From an uncultured Desulfovibrio sp. (GTDB lineage: Bacteria > Desulfobacterota > Desulfovibrionia > Desulfovibrionales > Desulfovibrionaceae): DNA of 5,989 nucleotides. The stretch's first letter is position 1, and each line of letters opens with the position of its first letter. Under the pieces are notes generated by a model. It was not told where the DNA came from and did no database searches. It worked only from the letters and a program-made list of their open reading frames with translations. Position numbers and translations under genes: made by a program. This document shows positions 1 through 4,529 of the stretch, one piece after another. The stretch lies in contig CAMBWG010000150.1 of NCBI GenBank assembly GCA_945871415.1, forward strand, positions 1 through 5,989. The letters run 5' to 3'.

Positions 1-628
1 TGTGGTCGAGGGGCTGCTGGACAAGGGCGTGCTGCTGCATGCGCCCGCGCTGGTGCGCGTATCGCCCAGGGCGAGCATTGACGCCGGGGCGGAGCTGTGC
101 GGCCCGTGCGATATTCTCGGTTCCTGCCATGTGGAGCGCGGCGCGCGGATTGAAGCCTATTGTTCGCTGCGCGACAGCCATGTTGCTTCCGGCGCGGAAA
201 TCCGTTCCTATTGCCATCTGGAACAGGCCCGCGTGGGCGAGGGGGCGCTGGTCGGTCCTTATGCCCGTCTGCGTCCCGGCGCGGTTCTGGAGCGGGAGTC
301 CCATGTGGGCAATTTTGTGGAACTGAAAAAGGCCCGTCTCGGCGTCGGCTCCAAGGCCAACCATCTTACCTATCTGGGCGATGCGGAAATCGGAGCGGGC
401 GTCAATATCGGCGCGGGTACCATTACCTGCAACTATGACGGCAAAAACAAGCACAAGACGACCATTGAGGACGGCTCCTTTATCGGCAGCAATACGGCGC
501 TGGTGGCGCCCGTGACCGTAGGGAAGGAATCTCTTGTGGGCGCAGGTTCCGTTATCACCCATGACGTTCCGGCCGGGGCGCTTGCCGTGGCCCGCGGGAA
601 ACAGAAGAATCTGCCGCGCAGAAAATAA
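1..628 (+). CDS. glmU: Bifunctional UDP-GlcNAc pyrophosphorylase / glucosamine-1-phosphate N-acetyltransferase (C-terminal part)
   Basis: GlmU acetylates glucosamine-1-phosphate with acetyl-CoA and then uridylylates it, giving UDP-GlcNAc for peptidoglycan and LPS in the cytoplasm. Only the last ~208 residues are present, in the frame whose first full codon is at base 2. The frame is open at the left edge, so the N-terminal uridyltransferase domain lies outside the window. What remains is the left-handed beta-helix acetyltransferase domain, with many hexapeptide repeats (G-x-x-x-x-[IV] pattern) and the family landmarks [46 protein letters not shown] and LVAPVTVGK. Numbering from the first visible codon, His121 matches the catalytic His363 of E. 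coli GlmU, Arg91 matches Arg333, Lys109 matches Lys351, and Asn144-Tyr145 match Asn386-Tyr387. The basic C-terminus (KNLPRRK) is shorter than in E. coli. The apparent GTG at base 2 aligns inside the protein and is not the start. Family assignment is very secure. Confidence 0.96.
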   Translation, partial: VVEGLLDKGVLLHAPALVRVSPRASIDAGAELCGPCDILGSCHVERGARIEAYCSLRDSHVASGAEIRSYCHLEQARVGEGALVGPYARLRPGAVLERESHVGNFVELKKARLGVGSKANHLTYLGDAEIGAGVNIGAGTITCNYDGKNKHKTTIEDGSFIGSNTALVAPVTVGKESLVGAGSVITHDVPAGALAVARGKQKNLPRRK

Positions 629-658
629 GGGCGATCACGTCTGCGTCGAACGATGTTT

Positions 659-690
659 GTCAGAGGGGCGGCACCGGTCGCCCCTCTGAC
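659..690 (+). terminator. Strong hairpin downstream of glmU, probable terminator without U-tract
   Basis: Bases 659-670 pair perfectly with 679-690 (12 bp, GC-rich). Inside this, G671-T678 (wobble) and C672-G677 extend the stem and leave the loop ACCG. It begins 31 bases after the glmU stop, where a terminator is expected. The bases that follow (GTCCTGTTGCG) are not a T-run, so it is not a textbook intrinsic terminator. It could instead be a 3'-end stabilising structure. The reverse strand has no T-run after it either. Confidence 0.55.
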
Positions 691-696
691 GTCCTG

Positions 697-763
697 TTGC
701 GAAGTCAAGAAGATTTTTATAGATAAAATTTCATTAATATCAGTGTGATATAAATAAAAAACA
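697..763 (+). promoter_or_regulatory. AT-rich intergenic block with weak promoter candidates
   Basis: About 50 bases (711-763) are strikingly AT-rich within a GC-rich window. They lie between the glmU hairpin and the zapB-like gene. TTGCGA at 697-702 lies 17 bases from TAGATA (720-725), with TATAGA (718-723) overlapping. TGTGATATAAA at 745-755 resembles a -10 region but lacks a -35. The block could be a promoter or an UP-like or protein-binding element for the better promoter at 795-823. No single site is convincing. Confidence 0.3.
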
Positions 764-794
764 GCGTGACTTTCCCTTGCGGCCTCCGGCGACC

Positions 795-823
795 TTGCCA
801 AGCGGAAAGCTCAATGCTATACC
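795..823 (+). promoter_or_regulatory. Sigma70-type extended -10 promoter for zapB-like/zapA
   Basis: TTGCCA (795-800, five of six bases of TTGACA) is separated by exactly 17 bases from TATACC (818-823, four of six bases of TATAAT). An extended -10 dinucleotide TG lies at 815-816. Transcription would start near 830, at or one base before the ATG at 831. This implies a leaderless mRNA and agrees with the lack of a Shine-Dalgarno sequence there. It is a sequence-based prediction only. Confidence 0.5.
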
Positions 824-830
824 CAGAACC

Positions 831-1082
831 ATGGACAGACTTGAACAGCTTGAAACCGCAGTCGTTGCTCTGCTGGAAAAAAATGAGCGCCTTACGGCGG
901 AAATTGCTCGCCTCAATGCCGAGGCGGAAGCCGCCGCTGCGGAAAAATCGTCTCTGGAAGCGGAAAACCGCCAGTTGCAGGAAGCTTTAACCATGCAGGA
1001 GCAGAAACGCGATAATGCCGTTCAGCGTATCGACGCCCTGCTGCAGATTATTCAAGAGCACGAGAACAACGTTGCGTCATAG
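831..1082 (+). CDS. zapB: ZapB-like small coiled-coil cell division protein
   Basis: This encodes 83 residues, almost entirely heptad-patterned coiled coil (roughly residues 2-78) rich in Glu, Ala, Leu and Gln. The general shape and spots such as the EKN...L run, SLEAENRQLQE and a closing RIDALLQ stretch resemble E. coli ZapB (81 aa). ZapB links ZapA to the Z-ring and stabilises FtsZ assemblies. The strongest support is position: it lies 9 bases upstream of zapA. ATG 831 is chosen because the coiled coil starts right there. The frame is open upstream to a TTG at 777, but that would add a non-helical Pro-rich tail of 18 residues. No good Shine-Dalgarno precedes ATG 831, which fits the promoter predicted immediately upstream. 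Coiled coils are low-information, so orthology to ZapB is inferred and a generic coiled-coil partner of ZapA remains possible. Confidence 0.8.
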   Translation: MDRLEQLETAVVALLEKNERLTAEIARLNAEAEAAAAEKSSLEAENRQLQEALTMQEQKRDNAVQRIDALLQIIQEHENNVAS

Positions 1083-1091
1083 TAGGTTCCC

Positions 1092-1361
1092 GTGAGCGAG
1101 GGAAACAACAGCTTGACCGTTCTTGGGGTTGAAGTCTTCTTCAAGCCCACGGCTGACATGGATCGGGCAGCTTCGGCTGCGCGTATTCTTGAAGAACGGT
1201 ACGATAGTCTGAAGCGGCGAAGCAGCGGACAGAGCAAGGATTTGCTGCTGACCTATGTGGCGCTAGGACTGGCGGATGACGTGCTGAATGCACAGAAAGA
1301 GCTTGATGATACGCTGACGCGTATTGATGATTTGCTCTCAAAGATAGAGAGGCTTGCCTAA
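1092..1361 (+). CDS. zapA: Cell division protein ZapA
   Basis: ZapA binds FtsZ in the cytoplasm and promotes bundling of protofilaments in the Z-ring. The 89-residue product has the family plan. A short beta-rich N-terminal part (SLTVLGVEVFFKP, about residues 7-19) is followed by a helix that starts MDRAASAARILEERY. Next come the conserved LLLTYVALGLADDVL segment (about 51-65) and a C-terminal coiled coil ending DDLLSKIERLA. The length is closer to Bacillus ZapA (85 aa) than to E. coli (109 aa). The start is GTG at 1092, with AGG at 1084-1086 overlapping the region just after the zapB-like stop as a modest ribosome site (5-base spacing). The two genes are 9 bases apart, so they form one transcription unit, and a 6S RNA gene follows almost immediately. 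Confidence 0.93.
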   Translation: MSEGNNSLTVLGVEVFFKPTADMDRAASAARILEERYDSLKRRSSGQSKDLLLTYVALGLADDVLNAQKELDDTLTRIDDLLSKIERLA

Positions 1362-1372
1362 GGCCATACGAT

Positions 1373-1546
1373 ATTCCCTGGGGTGCGCGTGATTTTTATC
1401 TCGGTGCTGACCTTACAAGCATAAAAACGGAAGCTGTGCGGTTTCTTGTGTGCATGCCCGTATCGGGAAGCCTAATGGAAATATACATGGCGTCCACCTG
1501 GGAGACCAGGTTCTGCACCGAAGATGAGACACGGCACTCTGGGGTT
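1373..1546 (+). ncRNA. ssrS: 6S RNA (RNA polymerase-sigma70 regulator)
   Basis: 6S RNA mimics an open promoter and sequesters the housekeeping RNA polymerase holoenzyme in slow growth. The closing stem pairs 1376-1386 with 1534-1544 (11 pairs including G-T wobbles), then 1388-1391 with 1530-1533 after a bulged G. A second stem pairs 1401-1407 with 1515-1521 perfectly. The apical arm has GCATGCCCG-TAT-CGGGAAGCCT (1452-1473), which strongly resembles the E. coli apical arm GCATGCTCGG...CCGAGAAGCCT. A side hairpin 1497-1501/1506-1510 (CCTGG-GAGA-CCAGG) sits in the 3' half, as in E. coli. The ~173 nt size fits the family (about 184 nt in E. coli). Location directly after zapA matches the zapA-ssrS linkage of E. 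coli. Exact ends are uncertain. Only a poor -10 candidate (TACGAT, 1367-1372) is seen, so it may be processed from the zapBA transcript. Confidence 0.87.
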
Positions 1547-1630
1547 TCTCCTCTTTCGCCTGCCGCGCCGCGGCTGTCTGTGTCCTGCTTTTTTGCCGTT
1601 TCCGGCGTCTCCGTCCGTCTCCGGCTGTCG

Positions 1631-1662
1631 CCGCCAACGGCGGTTTCCGTGTGAAAACCGCC
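1631..1662 (+). promoter_or_regulatory. Two mutually exclusive hairpins in the rny leader
   Basis: Hairpin A pairs 1631-1635 with 1639-1643 (CCGCC-AAC-GGCGG). Hairpin B pairs 1639-1646 with 1655-1662 (GGCGGTTT/AAACCGCC, 8 bp, 8-base loop). They share bases 1639-1643, so only one can form at a time. No T-run follows either, so an intrinsic terminator is unlikely. A structural switch or RNase cleavage site upstream of rny is possible but inferred. The remaining part of 1547-1630 is pyrimidine-rich with a T6 run (1589-1594) and no clear gene. Confidence 0.4.
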
Positions 1663-1669
1663 ATGTAAA

Positions 1670-1681
1670 GGGCATATGCCC
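1670..1681 (+). repeat. Perfect 12-bp palindrome GGGCATATGCCC before rny
   Basis: This is a perfect dyad 20 bases upstream of the rny ATG. As DNA it could be an operator. As RNA the loop would be too tight for a full stem. No known regulator is recognised from the sequence. Its last C also belongs to CTCC (1681-1684), which can pair with the GGAG ribosome site at 1694-1697. Confidence 0.4.
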
Positions 1682-1693
1682 TCCGTGATGGAT

Positions 1694-1697
1694 GGAG
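1694..1697 (+). promoter_or_regulatory. Ribosome binding site of rny
   Basis: GGAG lies four bases before ATG 1702, in the context TGGAGAAGT, and supports this start. The upstream CTCC (1681-1684) is complementary and could weakly sequester it across a 9-base loop. Confidence 0.7.
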
Positions 1698-1701
1698 AAG
1701 T

Positions 1702-3261
1702 ATGGATATTACGACAATTTTTCAGCTTGTCGGCGTGCTTGTCGCTGGCCTGGTGATCGGCGTTGTAGTGCAGCGCTGCACTACGGCCAAACGTCTTGGC
1801 GACGCCAACGAGCTTGCCAAGCGCATAGTCGAGGAGGCTCGCAAGGAAGCGCAGGCTCAGAAAAAGGAAATTCTGGTTCAGGGCCAGAATGACCTTTTCA
1901 ACCAGAAGCGAGAGATGGAAAACGAGTTCAAGGAGCGGGAACGCGAAGTCAAGGCGCGGGAACGCAAGCTGGAAGAACTCGGCAGCCGTCTTGAGGAAAA
2001 GCTCGAAAAGGCGACCGAAAAGGAGCATGAGCTTCTTGCCACGGAAAAGGATCTTGCCCGCAAAGAGCGGCATCTTGCCGAGCAGGAAGAGTTCCTTGAA
2101 AATCGCATTGACGAGCAGGAACGCCGCCTTGAAGAGATCTCCGGTCTTACGGCCGAAGAAGCCAAAACCCGCCTTTTTTCCGAAATCGAAGCCAGAACGC
2201 GTCATGAATCCGCCCGGATGATCCGGCAGATCGAAACGGAAGCGCGCGAAACCGCCGACCGCAAGGCCAAGGACATTCTCTGCAATGTCATTCAGCGCTA
2301 TGCCGGCGATTACGTCAACGAGCAGACGGTTACTGCCGTCACCCTGCCCAGCGAAGATATGAAAGGCCGGATCATCGGCCGTGAAGGGCGCAATATCCGG
2401 GCCCTGGAAGCGGCGACCGGCGTTGATCTCATCATTGACGATACCCCGGAAACCGTCATCCTGTCAGCATATAGCCCCTTGCGGCGGCAGGTCGCCAAGA
2501 TGGCGCTCGAACGTCTCATTCAGGATGGTCGCATTCATCCTGCCCGCATTGAAGACGTGGTGCAGAAATGCGAGCAGGAACTGGATACGCAGGTTCGGGA
2601 AATCGGCGAGCAGGCGACCTTTGATGCGGGCGTGCACGGCATTCATCCCGAATTGATTCGCCTGCTCGGACAGCTGCGTTACCGTACCTCCTTTACCCAG
2701 AATGTGCTTCAGCACGCGCTGGAAGTGTCCGCCCTCTGCGGTATGATGGCCGCCGAACTGGGGATGGATGTCAAAAAGGCCAAGCGCGCCGGTCTGCTGC
2801 ATGACATCGGCAAGGCCGTGGATCATGAGGTGGAGGGCCCGCACGCGATCATCGGTGCGGATCTCGCCAAGAAGTACAACGAGAGCAAGGAAATCGTCCA
2901 TGCCATTGCCGCGCACCATGAAGATGTGCGGCCTGCCAGCGCGCTTGCCGTGCTGGTGCAGGCGGCGGACTCCATTTCCGGCGCGCGTCCCGGCGCGCGC
3001 AAGGAGCTGCTTGAAAACTACGTCAAGCGGCTGGAAGACCTTGAAAATATCGCCACCAGCTTTGACGGCGTAACCAAGGCCTATGCCATTCAGGCCGGAC
3101 GCGAGATTCGCGTCATGGTCAATCCCGAGCATGTCGATGACGACGCCACCTATCTGCTCTGCAAGGATATTGCCGAGAAGATAGAAAAGAATCTGACCTA
3201 TCCCGGGCAGATTCGGGTGACGGTCATCCGGGAGCGGCGAGCCTTCGGCTTTGCCAAATAA
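1702..3261 (+). CDS. rny: Ribonuclease Y
   Basis: RNase Y is a membrane-tethered endoribonuclease that starts mRNA decay. The product is 519 aa, the usual family length (about 520 in B. subtilis). Residues 5-25 form one hydrophobic transmembrane anchor. Residues ~32-190 are a long, highly charged coiled coil. A KH RNA-binding domain follows at ~205-285 with IIGREGRN (224-231), which carries the GxxG loop. Then comes an HD phosphohydrolase domain with His338 (QHALE), the HD pair His367-Asp368 in GLLHDIGKA, His405-His406 and Asp423 (AADS). The family's conserved C-terminal part ([31 protein letters not shown]) is present. All catalytic motifs are intact and there is no frameshift. A 155-base structured leader separates it from the 6S RNA. 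A membrane-protein gene begins one base after its stop, so the two are probably co-transcribed. Confidence 0.97.
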   Translation: MDITTIFQLVGVLVAGLVIGVVVQRCTTAKRLGDANELAKRIVEEARKEAQAQKKEILVQGQNDLFNQKREMENEFKEREREVKARERKLEELGSRLEEKLEKATEKEHELLATEKDLARKERHLAEQEEFLENRIDEQERRLEEISGLTAEEAKTRLFSEIEARTRHESARMIRQIETEARETADRKAKDILCNVIQRYAGDYVNEQTVTAVTLPSEDMKGRIIGREGRNIRALEAATGVDLIIDDTPETVILSAYSPLRRQVAKMALERLIQDGRIHPARIEDVVQKCEQELDTQVREIGEQATFDAGVHGIHPELIRLLGQLRYRTSFTQNVLQHALEVSALCGMMAAELGMDVKKAKRAGLLHDIGKAVDHEVEGPHAIIGADLAKKYNESKEIVHAIAAHHEDVRPASALAVLVQAADSISGARPGARKELLENYVKRLEDLENIATSFDGVTKAYAIQAGREIRVMVNPEHVDDDATYLLCKDIAEKIEKNLTYPGQIRVTVIRERRAFGFAK

Positions 3262-3262
3262 A

Positions 3263-3859
3263 ATGGAGCTCTTCTTTTCCCCCTTCTTTTTCGATGCGGC
3301 GGGCTGCGCAATGCTGGCCGCCGCATCGGCGTTACGGGCCCGGCACGCTTCCTGCCCGCCTGTGGGCGCCGTCGTACTCGGCGTGCTTTGCGGTCTGATT
3401 GGGCCTCTGCTGCGCGCGACGCTTGCGGGGCAGCCGGCAGTCCTCGTACTCGACACGTCCCTCTATCCCGCGTCGGCCCTGGGCGGCGGCATTTGCGGCG
3501 CTGTTCTTGGTCGCTTTTCCTGGACGGAAGGGCGCTTCTATTCCCTGATTGATGCCGCGGGCCTGCAACTGCTGGCCTGTTCCGGCGTGCTTGCTGTGCA
3601 GAACTGGCTGGCGCTTTCCCCGCTGGGTATGTTTCTGCTGGCCGCAGTTCCCGCGTTTGCTCCCGGCCTGCTCCGGGATGCGGCCCTTGGGGATACCGCC
3701 GCGCTGACGGATGAGCCGGCCTATGCCACGGCCCCTCTGCTGGGCGTCCTTCTGACCATCGGCTGCCTTGCGCTCCGCATGTCCCCGCTGACCGCGCTTG
3801 CCGCCGGCTGGGGCGTCGGCGTATTTGCGCGCGCTCTTGTCATTCGGCAGCAGACGTAA
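3263..3859 (+). CDS. Divergent TRIC / UPF0126-family inner-membrane protein, putative cation channel
   Basis: This 198-aa, highly hydrophobic protein has about seven predicted membrane segments in two similar halves, the TRIC (trimeric intracellular cation channel, formerly UPF0126; E. coli YadS/YicG) plan. Half one runs FFFDAAGCAMLAAAS...PPVGAVVLGVLCGLIGPLLRATL. Half two runs LIDAAGLQLLACSG...PLGMFLLAAVPAFAPGLLRDAAL, followed by EPAYATAPLLGVLL, which matches the family E-x-YATA motif. In ordinary members each half carries GGGxxRD at the kinked pore helix. Here these positions read IGPLLRA (46-52) and APGLLRD (133-139). The fold is therefore recognisable but the glycine-rich motifs have decayed, so channel activity is uncertain. 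ATG 3263 is one base after the rny TAA and has no Shine-Dalgarno, suggesting translational coupling. A TTG at 3251 inside rny is the alternative start (+4 residues). Confidence 0.78.
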   Translation: MELFFSPFFFDAAGCAMLAAASALRARHASCPPVGAVVLGVLCGLIGPLLRATLAGQPAVLVLDTSLYPASALGGGICGAVLGRFSWTEGRFYSLIDAAGLQLLACSGVLAVQNWLALSPLGMFLLAAVPAFAPGLLRDAALGDTAALTDEPAYATAPLLGVLLTIGCLALRMSPLTALAAGWGVGVFARALVIRQQT

Positions 3860-4012
3860 GTCCTCCGGGGGCGTTTGCATACGGCTGAGGAAAGAAAAGC
3901 CTCCGTTTCTGCTGTCATTCCTGTTCTTCATGGCAGCGGGGGACCTGCGCCGCCGCCTCGCGTTCTGCTTTTTTCAAAGGCAAAGCGCTCTCATACTGTT
4001 GCACCGTCATGC
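3860..4012. other. Non-coding spacer after the TRIC-like gene
   Basis: These 153 bases lie between the TRIC-like stop and the terminator stem. I see no supported gene, strong promoter or repeat. Small open frames here have no ribosome site or recognisable product. Confidence 0.5.
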
Positions 4013-4043
4013 GCGGCCCGCCGGAAAACCGGCGGGCCGCTTT
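4013..4043 (+). terminator. Intrinsic terminator of the rny/TRIC-like unit
   Basis: Bases 4013-4024 pair perfectly with 4029-4040 (12 bp, all G-C) around an AAAA tetraloop. TTT and then a moderately T-rich stretch (GTGTCTCT) follow. It is the strongest hairpin in this intergenic region and lies 154 bases after the TRIC-like stop. A weaker 5-bp hairpin (4049-4053/4058-4062, tail CTTCTTG) just after it could act as backup. Confidence 0.78.
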
Positions 4044-4119
4044 GTGTCTCTGCGGGCGCAGACTTCTTGTCCCTGTCCTGTTCTCTTATCTTTTTGATGC
4101 CACCTTTCAGGGTGTGAGA

Positions 4120-4152
4120 TCTTTCTTTTTTCTTTTCCTTCGTTTCCTCTTT
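4120..4152 (+). repeat. Polypyrimidine tract with mirror symmetry
   Basis: Thirty-three bases on the + strand contain only C and T except for one G at 4142. Within it, 4122-4135 is a mirror repeat (TTTCTTT/TTTCTTT). Homopurine-homopyrimidine mirror repeats can form triplex DNA under torsion, but a tract this short could also be simple composition. The wider stretch 4063-4240 is pyrimidine-biased and shows no gene. Confidence 0.45.
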
Positions 4153-4220
4153 GCATCCGTTGTTGCGAGGGAAGACCCTTTCCATGCCTGGTGTTTCCTG
4201 CCTCCTGCATTCACGTGTCT

Positions 4221-4249
4221 TTCCGCATTGTGATTTTTTTCTTTATAAT
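4221..4249 (+). promoter_or_regulatory. Candidate promoter for the porin gene
   Basis: TATAAT at 4244-4249 is a perfect -10 hexamer inside an AT-rich patch. The -35 position at 17-base spacing reads TTCCGC (4221-4226) and is poor, so an activator may be needed. The predicted start near 4256 would give a leader of about 274 bases. An ATTGTGA half-site (4227-4233) lies between the two boxes. Confidence 0.42.
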
Positions 4250-4255
4250 GAATTG

Positions 4256-4529
4256 CGGCATATGCGCTTTCTATCTCCAGAAAAACGCCGTTTATGGCGG
4301 TCTTTATGCTGCGCTTCTTCTCAAACAGGATTTTTTTTGCATGTAATTGTGAAAAATGTTGCAACGGCAACGCTGAAACATCCTTTTCTCCAGTAACAAG
4401 AGCGGAAAGGGCTGCAAGGGAAGTCTGTTCTCGCAAGTCCTTCGGACATCGTCGGCAGATGTCCGCACAGGAGAAAACACAACGGGAGGGCGGCACGCAA
4501 GACGGAGTGCCGCTCAGGAGGAGACGAGG
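4256..4529 (+). promoter_or_regulatory. Long structured 5' leader of the porin mRNA
   Basis: No supported gene lies in this stretch. It holds several hairpins: 4286-4289/4296-4299 followed by TCTTT, 4358-4362/4367-4371 (GTTGC-AACG-GCAAC), a perfect 8-bp stem 4443-4450/4458-4465 with a 7-base loop, and a perfect 7-bp stem 4490-4496/4507-4513 directly before the ribosome site. Bases 4437-4440 (GTCC) can also pair with 4444-4447 (GGAC), competing with the 8-bp stem. Regulation or stabilisation of an abundant porin mRNA is inferred. No known riboswitch class is recognised. Confidence 0.45.
4516..4521 (+). promoter_or_regulatory. Strong Shine-Dalgarno of the porin gene
   Basis: AGGAGG, a perfect anti-16S match, lies 8 bases before ATG 4530 and two bases after the 4490-4513 hairpin. 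It fixes the start and implies high translation. Confidence 0.88.

Noticed and set aside
777..830. Upstream TTG start for the zapB-like gene (+18 residues)
   Set aside because: The extra segment is Pro-rich, not coiled coil, overlaps the best promoter match, and has no ribosome site.
814..990. ATG at 814 preceded by GGAAAG, in another frame over the zapB-like gene
   Set aside because: It has a better ribosome site than ATG 831, but the product is a basic, Ser/Arg/Leu-rich sequence without family features and is a frame-shifted shadow of the coiled coil.
1436..1654. 72-codon + strand open frame between zapA and rny
   Set aside because: It lies largely within the 6S RNA, has no ribosome site, and shows no family features.
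1396..2205. 269-codon minus-strand open frame opposite the 6S RNA and the rny coiled coil
   Set aside because: It is antisense to a structured RNA and to a charged coiled coil. The Phe/Leu-rich product only mirrors Glu/Lys codons.
2464..3456. 330-codon minus-strand open frame opposite rny and the TRIC-like gene
   Set aside because: It lies antisense to the intact, highly conserved KH and HD domains of RNase Y, spans two genes, and has no recognisable product.
4262..4396. Possible 44-codon upstream ORF in the porin leader
   Set aside because: There is no ribosome site, no recognisable product, and the reading frame carries no clear coding signal.
4491..4514. Minus-strand sigma54-like GGCAC...TTGC element
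   Set aside because: The spacing between GG and GC is 11 bases instead of the required 10, it points away from the porin gene, and it is explained by the hairpin there.
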